A stretch of DNA of 62,755 nucleotides from Alphaproteobacteria bacterium (GCA_016869675.1 VGDP01000017.1:1-62755), one strand, 5' to 3'; shown: positions 52,987-62,636, numbered from the stretch's first letter. The notes: generated by a model not told the origin, from the letters alone. A program made the numbers and translations.

Positions 52987-54114
52987 TCACGGCTTCGGCT
53001 TCCAGCTGTCCACGTAGTCGGTCCGCTCCACGGCCGCCATGGCGGGGGCGACATCGAGCGCGTCGCGTGTGTCGATCATGACCGCGATCTCGTCCGTCGC
53101 GGGCTTCGCCTGGGCCAGCATATTGCGCAGCGCCTTGGGGTGCGGCCCGTGGGTGAAGCCGCACGGGTGCAGCGTCACCATGCCGGCCTCGATGTTGTCA
53201 CGGCTGAAAAAGTCGCCGGCGTGGTAGAAAATGACCTCGTCATAGTCGTCGTTGTTGTGGAAGAACGGCACCTTTAGCGCGTCCGGGTCGGTCTCGAACG
53301 GGCGCGGCACGAAGGTGCAGACGACGAAGCGGTTGGCCACGAACGTTGTGTGCGCCGAGGGCGGCACATGGAAGCGGTGGCTGGCCAGCGGCCGGATATC
53401 GCGCACGTTGAGCCGTACGGGCGCGAGTTCACCCTTCCAGCCCACGGCGTCCAGCGGGTTGTACGGGTAGGTCACGGTCGACAGCGCGCCGCGCCGCTTG
53501 ATGACGACCCGCCACGCGCGCTCGTCCTGCTGGGCCAGGAACGCGTCGTCGATCGACGGGGCCTCGAGCACCGCCGGGTCGAACACCGCGTGCTGGCCGA
53601 CCATGCCGCGGTCGGGCAAGGCGTAGGCGCCGTTGGTCGCCTCGATCAGCAGGATCGTCATAAGCGTGGTCGGCTCGATCCGCCACATGGTCGAGCGCGG
53701 CAGCAGCACATAGTCGCCCGTCTCGATCGCCAAATGCCCGTAGTCGCAGTAGAGCGCGCCACTCCCCTGGTGCACGAACAGCAGCTCGTCGCCGTCGCCG
53801 TTGCGCGCCAGGTGATCCATGGCGGCGTCCAGGCGCCACTGGCGCACGCGCACCGCGCCGTTGCCGACCACGTCGACGGCCTGCCACGGCGAGGCCTGGC
53901 TGTCGCCGAGCGCCGCCAGGTCGAAGGCGCGCGGCCGCAACGGCCCGTCCCATGCGATCCAGCCCGTCGGCGGGTGGCGGTGGTACATGTGGCTGGCCGG
54001 GCCGAAGAAGCCCTCGCGGCCCAACTCCCGCTCGTAGGTGCCCTCGGGCAGGTTGGCGTGGGCCTGGCGCGAGGCCCGGCCCTCGACCCGTGGAAAGCCG
54101 ATCGTACGACGCAT
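52987..54114 (-). CDS. hmgA: Homogentisate 1,2-dioxygenase-like protein
   Basis: 375 aa double-cupin dioxygenase that opens homogentisate. The C-terminal half has the Fe ligands in VPFFHNNDDYDEVIFYHAGD and HPCGFTHGPHP (two His and a Glu); the N-terminal half has YHRHPPTGWIAWDGPLRPR. It is somewhat shorter than classical HmgA (~430 aa), as in the short HmgA-like group, so it may use a related hydroquinone. It is the only gene on this side, next to the Rieske gene. Confidence 0.85.
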   Translation of the reverse strand: MRRTIGFPRVEGRASRQAHANLPEGTYERELGREGFFGPASHMYHRHPPTGWIAWDGPLRPRAFDLAALGDSQASPWQAVDVVGNGAVRVRQWRLDAAMDHLARNGDGDELLFVHQGSGALYCDYGHLAIETGDYVLLPRSTMWRIEPTTLMTILLIEATNGAYALPDRGMVGQHAVFDPAVLEAPSIDDAFLAQQDERAWRVVIKRRGALSTVTYPYNPLDAVGWKGELAPVRLNVRDIRPLASHRFHVPPSAHTTFVANRFVVCTFVPRPFETDPDALKVPFFHNNDDYDEVIFYHAGDFFSRDNIEAGMVTLHPCGFTHGPHPKALRNMLAQAKPATDEIAVMIDTRDALDVAPAMAAVERTDYVDSWKPKP

Positions 54115-54202
54115 GACCGCCTCCTCCGCTGGCCCTGGCGCTAAGTCTCGCAGGCGGCTTCCGTCGCGGCAAGATCGCGCCGCGACGCCGAGCGGCGAGG
54201 CG

Positions 54203-55309
54203 TCAGGCGCCGATGACGTGCACCGGCGGGCCTAGTGCGGCGGCGATTGGTTGGCAGCCGAGCCCGGGGATGTCCGAGGCGGCCATGCGACCCGCGACAC
54301 GGCGCGGCGCTCCGACCGCGATGTCCTTCGTGCCGTAGCTGTTGAAGTCGGTCGCCGACAGCACGAACTCCTCGGGCGTCGCCTGGGCCAGATGGGCGAT
54401 CGCGGCGGTCACGAAGTCGCCGCCCCAGGTGTCCTCGATGGTCATGGCGACGCCGGTCTCGACGCACACGTCGCGCAGGCGCCGCGCCTTGGACAGGCCG
54501 CCGACCTTGGAGACCTTCAGGTTGATGGCGTCGAAGGCGTCGAGTTCGATGCCGCGCAGCAGCGTGCGCATGCCGTCGATCACCTCGTCGAGCACGAAGG
54601 GCAGCGATGTGCGCCGCCGGACCGAGAGGCATTCCTCGAACGAGGGGCACGGCTGCTCGATGTAGACGTCCACGTCGCGCACCGCGCCGACGACGCGCGC
54701 GGCCTCGTGCATGGTCCAACCCGTGTTCGCGTCGGCGACCAGCAGGTCGCCCGGATCCAGGATCGCGCGGCATTCGCGGATGCGCCGGATATCCATGTCC
54801 GGATCGCCGCCCACCTTGAGCTGGAACTTGGTGTAGCCCTCGGCCTTGTAGCCCGCGATCTTCGCCGCCATGGCCGCGGGCTCCTCCTGCGAGATCGCGC
54901 GGTAGAGCCGCACGGCGTCCTGCTGCCGGCCGCCGAGCAGGCGCCACAGGGGCTGTCCCGCGGCCTGGCCCAGGATGTCCCAGCACGCCACGTCGATCGC
55001 GGCCTTGACGTAGGCGTGGCCGCGCAGCGCGGCATCCATGCGACGGTTCAGCACGTCCAGGTCACGCGGGTCCAGGCCGATCACCTTCGGCCCGATCTCG
55101 GTCAGGCCGGTTCGCACACCCTGGGCGTAGGCCGGCAGGTACGCCGAGCCGAGCGGCGTGCACTCGCCGTGACCGACGATCCCCTCATCGGTGCGCACGC
55201 TGACCACCGTGGCGTCGAACACCTCGATGAAGTTGTCGTTGGACCAACTGTAGCGGCCCTCCTTCAGCGGCATGCCGACCTGATGGACGCTGATGCCCGT
55301 GATCTTCAT
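54203..55309 (-). CDS. Enolase-superfamily enzyme, hydroxyproline-betaine epimerase / cis-3-hydroxyproline dehydratase type
   Basis: 368 aa. The MLE-like capping domain is followed by the barrel with Lys165 ([10 protein letters not shown]), metal ligands Asp194 (VADANTGW), Glu219 (YIEQPC) and Asp241 (VLDEV) and Lys265 or Lys268 ([10 protein letters not shown]). A single Lys on strand 2 (Q-L-K, not K-x-K) with a Lys on strand 6 is the pattern of HpbD, which epimerises 4R-hydroxyproline betaine. A cis-3-hydroxyproline dehydratase role is the alternative. Confidence 0.85.
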   Translation of the reverse strand: MKITGISVHQVGMPLKEGRYSWSNDNFIEVFDATVVSVRTDEGIVGHGECTPLGSAYLPAYAQGVRTGLTEIGPKVIGLDPRDLDVLNRRMDAALRGHAYVKAAIDVACWDILGQAAGQPLWRLLGGRQQDAVRLYRAISQEEPAAMAAKIAGYKAEGYTKFQLKVGGDPDMDIRRIRECRAILDPGDLLVADANTGWTMHEAARVVGAVRDVDVYIEQPCPSFEECLSVRRRTSLPFVLDEVIDGMRTLLRGIELDAFDAINLKVSKVGGLSKARRLRDVCVETGVAMTIEDTWGGDFVTAAIAHLAQATPEEFVLSATDFNSYGTKDIAVGAPRRVAGRMAASDIPGLGCQPIAAALGPPVHVIGA

Positions 55310-55354
55310 GGAGGCTCCTGGACGGATGTTGGGCCGGACGCGCTGCCGGTGAAC

Positions 55355-56362
55355 CTAGCCGAAGCGGACGAGATAGTCCTCGGCCAGCCGGCACGAGTCG
55401 GTCGTGAAGGCGGGGCCGAGCGACTGGGCGAAGGCCAGATGCCGCCGGGTGCCGAGCCAGGCGATCTCGGCCATGCGGCGCAACAGGACGATGGTCGGGA
55501 TCTCGGCCTCGAGCACGGGTGGCACGGCCTCGACGCGCCGGTAGCCGTCGAGCCACGCGGCGATCAGCGCGTCCGCGAAGGGCTTGTGCTGCAGGAACGA
55601 TACTGCCGTCGCCAGGTCGTAGAGGAACCACGAGAAGCCGCAGTCGTCGAAGTCGATGACCTTGGGGCTCGTGCCCTCGACCAGCAGGTTGGCCAGCCGC
55701 ATGTCGGCGTGGACCAGGCCGTAGATCTCGGGCGCGCGTCCCAGCTTTTCGAGCCGCCGCCCCAGCGTCGCGGCCAGGCGGTCGAGCACCGCGCGTTCCG
55801 CCGGGCCGACCCCCATGCCTTCCCGCCAGCGCCCCCACAACGGCGCGTCGCCGAGCACCGCCGCGCCATCCCAGTGGTGCCGCGTGAACGACGCCGGCCG
55901 TTGCCAGCGCCGCGCGTGCCGGTGCATGCGCGCGGTGACCGCGCCCAGCACCGGGAACATGCCGAGCAGATCGTCCTCCGAGGGCTCAGCCCCCGCGAGG
56001 AAGGTGAACATCACGGCGTGACGCGGACAATCCAGGTCGGGCGCCGTCATGGTCTGCACCAAGCTGCCGTCGCGCGCCGCCATCGGTACCGGAACGACCA
56101 CGTCGGAATCGCGCGCCAGCGCCCGCATCCATTGCAGCTCCGAGGCTATCGACGCGGCTGTGTGGTACGTTAGGCGCTGCGAATGGACGCGCAGCACGAG
56201 CTTGTGCCCGCGCGACGCATCATCCACCAGCAGCATCGTGTTCTCGGACTGGTGCAGCAGCGTCACCGCCGCGTCGGCCCCGACGTCGTAGCGGGCGACG
56301 ACGGCCGGTGCCGCCCGCAGCACGGCGGGGATGAACGGCGTGGCATTGTCGGTGAGTGTCAT
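55355..56362 (-). CDS. APH/ChoK-family small-molecule kinase
   Basis: 335 aa from ATG 56360-56362. Kinase motifs: YGLVHADMRLANLLVEG (catalytic loop with Asp) and PKVIDFDDCGFSW (DFD metal motif), with FLAGAEPSEDD before. The family phosphorylates homoserine, hydroxylysine, methylthioribose, choline and others, so the substrate is open; antibiotic resistance is unlikely in this setting. It lies behind the enolase gene in the same direction, 45 bp apart. Confidence 0.8.
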   Translation of the reverse strand: MTLTDNATPFIPAVLRAAPAVVARYDVGADAAVTLLHQSENTMLLVDDASRGHKLVLRVHSQRLTYHTAASIASELQWMRALARDSDVVVPVPMAARDGSLVQTMTAPDLDCPRHAVMFTFLAGAEPSEDDLLGMFPVLGAVTARMHRHARRWQRPASFTRHHWDGAAVLGDAPLWGRWREGMGVGPAERAVLDRLAATLGRRLEKLGRAPEIYGLVHADMRLANLLVEGTSPKVIDFDDCGFSWFLYDLATAVSFLQHKPFADALIAAWLDGYRRVEAVPPVLEAEIPTIVLLRRMAEIAWLGTRRHLAFAQSLGPAFTTDSCRLAEDYLVRFG

Positions 56363-56492
56363 CGGCTCGGGGTGGCGCTTCGGTCGCGGCACGGGCACAT
56401 GTAGCCGAAGGCGACCCGGCCGTCGACCACGGGGTGGCGCCCCACACGGCCGGTTGCCGGCGCGGCGGTGCCATGCCAAGGTCGCCCGCGTC

Positions 56493-58124
56493 ATGACGAC
56501 CCGCTGGAGACCCGCGCCCGAGGGCCCCGAGGATCGCGCGCTGCCCACGGTGCTCGCCCGGCGGGTGGCGCGTTTCGGCGATCGCCCGTTCCTGCTCACC
56601 GACCACGGGCCGCTGACCTATCGCATGGTCGACGAGCGCTCCAGCTGTCTGGCCCACGGCCTGGCGGCGCACGGCATCCGCGCGGGCGATCCGGTCCTGC
56701 TGCTGCTGCCGAACGTGCCGGCCATGATCCTGGCTTGGGTCGCCCTGGCCAAGCTCGGCGCCATCGAGGTGCCGGTGAACACGGCCTACCGCGGCGCGAT
56801 CCTAGCCCACGTGGTGAGCGATTCGGACGCGCGTACCATCATCGTCGACGCCCAGTACCTGGATCGCCTGGCCGAGATCGCCGACCGGATGGGCTCGGTG
56901 GCGACGGTCATCGTCCATGGTGGCGGCGCCACCCTGCCCCAGCCCCTGGCGGCCCAGGCCAAGCCGTTAGCATTCGCCGACGTCTTCGCCGAGCGGGCCG
57001 ACCCGCCGGCGCCGGCGCCGCGTCACCATGACCTGATGGCGGTGATGTACACCTCGGGCACGACGGGGCCGTCGAAGGGCGTGATGATCACCCACGCCCA
57101 TGCCTACGTCTACGCGCTGGCCGGCGTGGACCTGCTGGAGCTGACGCCCGAGGACGTCTACTACGCCCCGCTGCCGCTGTTCCATATCGCGGGCCAGTGG
57201 GCCACGGTCTACGCAGCCATGATCGCCGGAGCGTCCGCCGTCCTGACGGGGCGGTTCAGCGTCGAGACCTTCTGGGACGACGTGCGCCGGTCGCGCGCCA
57301 CGTCTACGTTCCTGCTGGGCGCCATGGCGAACTTCCTGCATCGCCAGCCGGCGCGCGCCGACGACGCCACGACGCCGCTGGCCAAGGCGATCGTCGTGCC
57401 GCTGTTCCCGGAGGCCGATGATTTCCGCCGGCGCTTCGACGTCGAGGTCGCCACGACCTACGGCTCGACCGAGGTCAGCGCGCCGCTGCGCATGTGCTTC
57501 GACGAGGCGGACTGGACCACGTGCGGCGTTGTCAAGGACGACGTGTTCGAGGTGCGCATCGTCGACGACGACGACAACGAGGTGCCGCCGGGCGTGCCGG
57601 GCGAACTGGTGATCCGCGCCAAGGAATCGTGGGTGCTGATGGCCGGTTACTGGCGCCACCCCGAGTGGACCGTCAAGGCGTGGCGCAACCTTTGGCTGCA
57701 CAGCGGCGACGTCATGAAGCGCGACGCGGCCGGTAAGCTCTATTTCGTCGACCGCGCCAAGGATGCCATCCGCCGGCGCGGTGAGAACATCTCGTCCATG
57801 GAGGTCGAGACCGAGGTCAACGCCCACCCCGACGTGCTTGAAAGCGCTGTGGTGCCAGTCGCCTCGGAGCACACGGAACAGGACGTCATGGCCATCGTGG
57901 TGCCGCGCCCGGGACGCGCGATCGACCCGGCCGCGCTCGTCGACTTCCTGGCGACCCGCATGGCGTCGTTCATGGTGCCGCGCTACGTGGACGTGGTCGA
58001 CGCCCTGCCCAAGACGCCCACGGGCAAGATCCAGAAGTTCGACCTGCGCGCCCGCGGCGTCACCGCCACCACGTGGGACCGGGACAAGACCCGGCCGCGC
58101 AACCCGAGGAGCAAGGACCGATGA
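56493..58124 (+). CDS. AMP-forming CoA ligase, crotonobetaine/carnitine-CoA ligase type
   Basis: 543 aa from ATG 56493. LMAVMYTSGTTGPSKGVMIT (ATP loop), PLPLFHIAGQWATVY, ATTYGSTEVSAPL, and C-terminal KDAIRRRGENISSMEVETEV with KTPTGKIQKFDLR. The arrangement YTSGTTGPSKGV...RRRGENISS is like CaiC. Translationally coupled to the enoyl-CoA hydratase gene (ATGA), giving a ligase-hydratase pair for an unsaturated or hydroxy acid. Confidence 0.87.
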   Translation: MTTRWRPAPEGPEDRALPTVLARRVARFGDRPFLLTDHGPLTYRMVDERSSCLAHGLAAHGIRAGDPVLLLLPNVPAMILAWVALAKLGAIEVPVNTAYRGAILAHVVSDSDARTIIVDAQYLDRLAEIADRMGSVATVIVHGGGATLPQPLAAQAKPLAFADVFAERADPPAPAPRHHDLMAVMYTSGTTGPSKGVMITHAHAYVYALAGVDLLELTPEDVYYAPLPLFHIAGQWATVYAAMIAGASAVLTGRFSVETFWDDVRRSRATSTFLLGAMANFLHRQPARADDATTPLAKAIVVPLFPEADDFRRRFDVEVATTYGSTEVSAPLRMCFDEADWTTCGVVKDDVFEVRIVDDDDNEVPPGVPGELVIRAKESWVLMAGYWRHPEWTVKAWRNLWLHSGDVMKRDAAGKLYFVDRAKDAIRRRGENISSMEVETEVNAHPDVLESAVVPVASEHTEQDVMAIVVPRPGRAIDPAALVDFLATRMASFMVPRYVDVVDALPKTPTGKIQKFDLRARGVTATTWDRDKTRPRNPRSKDR

Positions 58125-58936
58125 GTGCAGCCGCGCCTGGGCGCATCCACGCCCGCATCGACGGCCATGTTGCCTGGTTGATCCTGGATCGGCCCGACAA
58201 GCTGAACGCCATGACCATTGAGTCCTGGCGCCTGATGGGCCAGCGCCTGGAAGAGATCGAGAAGAACCCGGATGTCCGCGTGCTGATCCTGGCCGGCGAG
58301 GGCCGCGCGTTCCTGGCCGGGCACGACGTGGGCGAGATGAAGGAGCATGCCGAGGGCATCGACGCCGGCACGTTCCGCGCGGCCGAATTGCACGAAGGCC
58401 AGAAGTCGCTGCAGGAAACGACGCGGCGCATCCGCCGCGCGCGCTACCCGGTTATCGCCGCCGTGCACGGCTTCGCGGTCGGCGCCGGCTGCGAGGTGAC
58501 GCTGGCGTGCGACCTGGTCGTCGCGGGCGCCTCCACGCGGCTCGGCTTCCCCGAGGTCAACGTGGGCGTCACTATCACCAACGGCGGCACGTTCCTGCTG
58601 CCGCGCAAGGTGGGCTTGGCGCGCGCCCGCGAGCTGGCCTACACGGGCGAGTTCATCGACGCGCACCAGGCGCTCGCCATGGGCCTGATCAACCGGGTGG
58701 TGCCCGACGACCAGGTGCGCGCCGAGGCCGAGAAACTGGCGCGGCGCATTGCGTCACGCTCGCCGCTCGCGGTGCAGCTGCACAAGACCATGATCGACCG
58801 CGGCCAGGAATCCTCACTCGAGGCCATGCTGGCCTTCGAGACCGAGGCCTTGGTGGTGAGCGCCCTTTCCGACGATCACCGCGAAGGCGTCAAGGCGTTC
58901 TTCGGCCGGCGCGAGCCGCAGTTCAAGGGTACCTGA
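58121..58936 (+). CDS. Enoyl-CoA hydratase/isomerase (crotonase family)
   Basis: 271 aa. The oxyanion-hole motifs are AFLAGHDVGEM and VHGFAVGAGCEVTLACDLVVA; GFPEVNVGVTITNGGTFLLP replaces the common GxPExxxGxxP. The usual second catalytic Glu is probably that in FPEVNVG. Acts on the CoA ester made by the upstream ligase. Related to CaiD-like hydratases, but a thioesterase or lyase activity cannot be excluded. Confidence 0.87.
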   Translation: MSAAAPGRIHARIDGHVAWLILDRPDKLNAMTIESWRLMGQRLEEIEKNPDVRVLILAGEGRAFLAGHDVGEMKEHAEGIDAGTFRAAELHEGQKSLQETTRRIRRARYPVIAAVHGFAVGAGCEVTLACDLVVAGASTRLGFPEVNVGVTITNGGTFLLPRKVGLARARELAYTGEFIDAHQALAMGLINRVVPDDQVRAEAEKLARRIASRSPLAVQLHKTMIDRGQESSLEAMLAFETEALVVSALSDDHREGVKAFFGRREPQFKGT

Positions 58937-58949
58937 CGCAGGCGCCCCG

Positions 58950-59861
58950 TCAGGCGGCCTTGGCCAGCTTGGCCAGCTTGATCGTGTCGAACAGCGCGCG
59001 GAAGCGTGCCTTCTCCTCGACCGAGAGCGGCAGCAGCGGGCGGCGCGGCGCGCCAACGGGCACGCCGGCCAGCTCGCAGCCGTACTTGACGTACTGGATG
59101 TACTTGCCGCCGTTCTCGAGCGTGTAGAACAGCTCGAGCATGGCGCGCATCAGCTTCTGGCCGGCGACGAAATCGCGCCGGACGACACAGGTCTCGTACA
59201 ACGCGACATGCTCGGCCGGCAGCATGTTCGAGGCGCCGGCGATCCACGCCTTGGCGCCCCACAGAAAACCGTCCACCGCCTGATCGTCGGCGCCCACGAT
59301 GCGCTGGTAGCGGTCGTCGAAGCCGACGATGTGCTCCAGCATCCGCGCGAAGGAACCGCTCGATTCCTTGATGGCGCAGATCGACGGCACATCGGCGACG
59401 CCGCGCAGGAAGTCGGGCGACATGTCCACGCCGGTGCGCGCCGGGAAGTTGTAGAGGATGATCGGTAGCTTGGTGTTCGCCGCGACGTAGCGGAAGTGAT
59501 CGACCAGATCCTGGGTCGTTGGCAGCGAATAGTACGGCGCGGCCAGCATCAGCGCCTCGTAGCCGAGCGCGGTCGCGTGGGCCGAAAGATCGAGGATCTC
59601 GGCGACCCGCGCGCTGTTGGCGCCGGCCGCCAGGCGGGCGCGCTTGCCCACCCGATCGGCCACGAAGTCCATGACCCGCTTCCTCTCATCGATCGACTGG
59701 GCGTAGTACTCGCCCGTCGTGCCGCCGGGCACGATCCAGTGCACGCCGTTGGCCAGCAGGAAGTCGAGCTGGCGGCCCAGAGCGCCGAGGTCCACCTCGC
59801 CCTTGGTGTCGAACGGCGTGACGACCACGGACATGACGCCTTCAAAGGTCAAACTGACCAT
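58950..59861 (-). CDS. DapA-family lyase/deaminase (dihydrodipicolinate-synthase-like)
   Basis: 303 aa class I aldolase fold with the conserved Tyr137 (ILYNFPARTGVDMSP) and Schiff-base Lys165 (SICAIKESSGS). The first loop GGTTGEYYAQS differs from true DapA (GTTGE is kept, but lysine-pathway neighbours are absent). Members of this family include 1-pyrroline-4-hydroxy-2-carboxylate deaminase of hydroxyproline breakdown, which would match the nearby HpbD-like enolase; other sugar-acid lyase roles remain possible. Confidence 0.83.
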   Translation of the reverse strand: MVSLTFEGVMSVVVTPFDTKGEVDLGALGRQLDFLLANGVHWIVPGGTTGEYYAQSIDERKRVMDFVADRVGKRARLAAGANSARVAEILDLSAHATALGYEALMLAAPYYSLPTTQDLVDHFRYVAANTKLPIILYNFPARTGVDMSPDFLRGVADVPSICAIKESSGSFARMLEHIVGFDDRYQRIVGADDQAVDGFLWGAKAWIAGASNMLPAEHVALYETCVVRRDFVAGQKLMRAMLELFYTLENGGKYIQYVKYGCELAGVPVGAPRRPLLPLSVEEKARFRALFDTIKLAKLAKAA

Positions 59862-60105
59862 CGTGGGCTCCTGGCTGGCGGCGCCGGCCGGCGCCTGGGG
59901 TCATTCGATCGAAACCGTGGCGCGCCCCACGTCGGAGCCCGCCTGCTGGCCCTACTGAAACCAACGGAAGGCCGCGCGGTCAATCGAAACCATGCGTCGG
60001 CCGCGCCGGGGTCAGCCGCCGCCTTCGCCGCTCGCGATGGCGTCCAGCACCTCGCGCTGGACCAAGTGCACCGAGCCCGACGACTGAGTCGATGCCATCC
60101 TCGGC

Positions 60106-60366
60106 ATGCTGAGCGAGGAGCATCAGGCGGACGACGCGCTGCTCCAGCGCTTGATCGGCCCCTTGCGCGCCATCGTCGAAGGCAAGCCCTTGGCCGACGC
60201 GGTGGTGTTCGCGGCGGACGCGCGCGCCTTCTCGGTGCTGCAGCGCCGGCACCTGGCATGGGAAAACGGCACCGTCCTGCCGCTGGCACACCGGCGACTT
60301 TCGGCCAATGACCTGGCTGAACTCGGCCGGCGGATGGCGGCGGGGCGCGACAGCGCGCCCGGTTGA
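60106..60366 (+). pseudogene. Hemerythrin-domain protein, C-terminal half only
   Basis: 86 residues (MLSEEHQADDALLQRLIGPL ... FSVLQRRHLAWENGTVLPLA) match the second half of a hemerythrin-like (HHE) four-helix bundle, with His ligands in EEH, RRH and an E in WEN. In the same frame the preceding codons read P-D-D-stop-V-D-A-I-L-G, so a TGA at 60085-60087 and the lack of the first two helices show a broken gene. Upstream (59862-60105) no intact N-terminal part is visible. Confidence 0.6.
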
Positions 60367-60376
60367 CCAGCGCCGC

Positions 60377-61189
60377 TCAACGAACCTTCAGGGTCTTGGG
60401 GTCGATGCCCAGGTACTCGGCCTCGGTGCGCAGAAGCGCGGGATCGAGTGCCGGGGTCTTGAGGGAGACGCCGCGCGCGAGCGCCTCGGTCACCGTTTCC
60501 AGCACGCGCATCCGCGCGTACCACTTGCGGTTGGCCGGAATGACGTGCCACGGGGCCCGTTTGGTGTCGGTGCGCGCGAGCATGTCCTCGACCGCGCCCG
60601 TGTAGGCCGGCCAATGGTCGCGGGACTTCAAATCCGCCTCGGTCAGTTTCCAGCACTTATAGGGATTGGTCAGCCGCTCGATGAAGCGGCGCCGCTGTTC
60701 GTCCTTGCTGATGTTCATGAACAGCTTGACGATGCGTACGCCGTCGTCGTTGAGCAGACGCTCGAACTCGTTGATCTCGGAGTAGGCGCCGCGCCAGTCG
60801 GCCTTCGGCGTCAGACCCTCGACCCGTTCGACCAGGACCCGGCCTTACCACGAGCGGTTGAAGATCGCGATGGTGCCCTTGGTCGGCAGACGCGAACAGA
60901 ACCGCGCCAGGTAGTGCTGGGCCTTTTCCTCGGCGGTCGGGGTGCCGATTGGCCAGACCTTGACGCCGCGCGGGTCGAGCATGGCGGTCAGCCGGCAGAT
61001 GGCCCCGCCCTTGCCCGCCGCGTCCATGCCCTCGAACACCAGAACCGCGCGGCGGCCCTGATGGAAATACGCTCGCTGGATCCGCAGCATGCGAAGCTGC
61101 AGGGCATCGAGCGCGGCCTCGTACTCGGCCTTGCTGGCAAACGGTGCATCGACGTTGGCGAGCCTGAGCCGCTTGCGTTGCTTGGCCAT
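60377..61189 (-). pseudogene. ppk2: Polyphosphate kinase 2 interrupted by one stop codon
   Basis: Read through a single TAA (60845-60847) the reverse strand gives ~270 aa of PPK2: Walker A VFEGMDAAGKGGAI, PTKGTIAIFNRSW (the stop replaces the conserved Tyr of SWYGR), GRVLVERVEG, RRFIERLTNPYKCWKLTEAD and the C-terminal KTPALDPALLRTEAEYL. PPK2 makes or uses polyphosphate with nucleotides. The rest of the frame is intact, so the lesion is recent or a base error. A stop after 114 residues leaves the ATP loop only, so no activity is expected unless read through. Confidence 0.85.
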
Positions 61190-61294
61190 GGTGTCCTCCC
61201 ACCCTGATCGACGGCCTTGCGGTCCACCACGTTCGTGAGCATATCAGCACGGCCGGTATGAACTGGGCCGGAGCACAACGCCAAGGAGGCGTGT

Positions 61295-62275
61295 GTGAGC
61301 GAAGGACCAGGTCTCGACGACGGCACGGATGCGCCCCTTCGTCGTTTGCGCGGTGCGGTCACCAGGCGTCGCCTGGGCATCGGCGCGGTGGTCGTCCTGG
61401 CCCTGCTGGCGCTCTACTACCCCGTGGGCATGGCCCTGATGCACACGATCGACGACGACGTGGCGTTCTTCACTGATACGCCCGTCGCCGCGGGGCGCAG
61501 CCGGGCGGTGGCCGCCGCCGCGGCCCTGGTACGGCGCGAACTCGATGACAACGGTTGGACCGCCAACGACCCGTTCTTCCTGCCCTCGGCGACGCTCGAC
61601 AACATGCCGAACTTCCAGCAGGGCATCGTCGCGGCGCTGGCCCGCTTCGCCGTCGAGGCACGCGACCAACTCGGCCGTACGCGCGGCTCCAGCCAGGCCG
61701 ATCGCGACCTCGAACGCGCCGCCAGCCTGCTGCAGTACGCCGGTGACGTCTGGGTGTGGGACCCGTCGGTCTCGTGGCTGCCGACCGCCTCGTCCGAGGC
61801 GCAGTACGCGGCGGCGGTCACGGCGCTCGAGGACTACAACAAGCGCCTCGAACAGGGCGCGGCCGTGTTCGACCGTCGCGCCGACAATCTGATCGCGACG
61901 CTCGAGCGGATCGCCGCCGACCTCGGCTCGGCCTCGGCCAAGATCGACGACCGCATCGCCGAGGACGCGCCGATCCTGTTCGACTTCGTCAGCGACGATA
62001 TCTTCTATCGCAACAAGGGCCTGCTCTACGGGTACTATGGGGTGCTGCGCGAACTGGGCGCCGACTACCAATCCGTGCTGGCGGAGCGGCGCCTGGAGGT
62101 CGCCTGGCGCCAGATGCTGCACAGCTTCCAGGAGGCCGCGACGCTGCAGCCGATCGTCGTGATCAACGGCGCGCCGTCCGGCCAAGTGTTGCCGAGCCAC
62201 CTGGCGAGCCAGGGCTTCTTCCTGCTGCGCGCGCGCGTCCAGGTGCGCGAGGTCGAGAACATCTTGCAGAAGTAG
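61295..62275 (+). CDS. DUF2333 family inner-membrane protein
   Basis: 326 aa from GTG 61295 behind a strong AAGGAGG. One N-terminal membrane segment (GIGAVVVLALLALYYPVGMA) and then the DUF2333 domain: RRELDDNGWTANDPFFLPSA, LDNMPNFQQGIVAALARF, LQYAGDVWVWDP, FYRNKGLLYGYYGVLRELG. Function unknown; probably an anchored periplasmic protein. It diverges from the ppk2 remnant. Confidence 0.87.
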   Translation: MSEGPGLDDGTDAPLRRLRGAVTRRRLGIGAVVVLALLALYYPVGMALMHTIDDDVAFFTDTPVAAGRSRAVAAAAALVRRELDDNGWTANDPFFLPSATLDNMPNFQQGIVAALARFAVEARDQLGRTRGSSQADRDLERAASLLQYAGDVWVWDPSVSWLPTASSEAQYAAAVTALEDYNKRLEQGAAVFDRRADNLIATLERIAADLGSASAKIDDRIAEDAPILFDFVSDDIFYRNKGLLYGYYGVLRELGADYQSVLAERRLEVAWRQMLHSFQEAATLQPIVVINGAPSGQVLPSHLASQGFFLLRARVQVREVENILQK

Positions 62276-62543
62276 GGCTGGGGCGCGCGAGCTGCCCGCG
62301 GCGGTCGCGCGCCTGATCGGCTAAGCGCTCCATGACCCCGCGCCGGTGCAAGGCGGCGTGCTCGGCGACGTCGATACGGGCCGTGCCGGCGAGCGCGACC
62401 CGCTCGCCCTGGTCCACGACGCGGCGCACGCTTGAACGCCACGAGCCGCGCGCAAACGCCAGTCGGTTTGACACCGCCGAACGCGGTCCCGTAAGAAGGG
62501 TTCGACGCGGCTACGGTCCGACAGGGCTGGGGCACGCGCGGTT
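62276..62543. other. Gap before tRNA-Ser, no convincing gene
   Basis: 268 bases without a good coding frame. A reverse-strand frame (62163-62474) starts with MSNRLAFARGSWRSSVRR and runs into the antisense of the DUF2333 gene; it lacks support and is treated as non-coding. No terminator hairpin was obvious. Confidence 0.35.

Positions 62544-62636
<93 letters not shown>

Noticed and set aside
55355-56362. Aminoglycoside resistance gene
   Set aside because: The APH fold is shared by many metabolic kinases; the catabolic neighbourhood and lack of mobile context argue against resistance.
62163-62474. Reverse frame of about 100 codons before the tRNA
   Set aside because: About a third is antisense to DUF2333, its composition is Arg-rich and no family is recognised.
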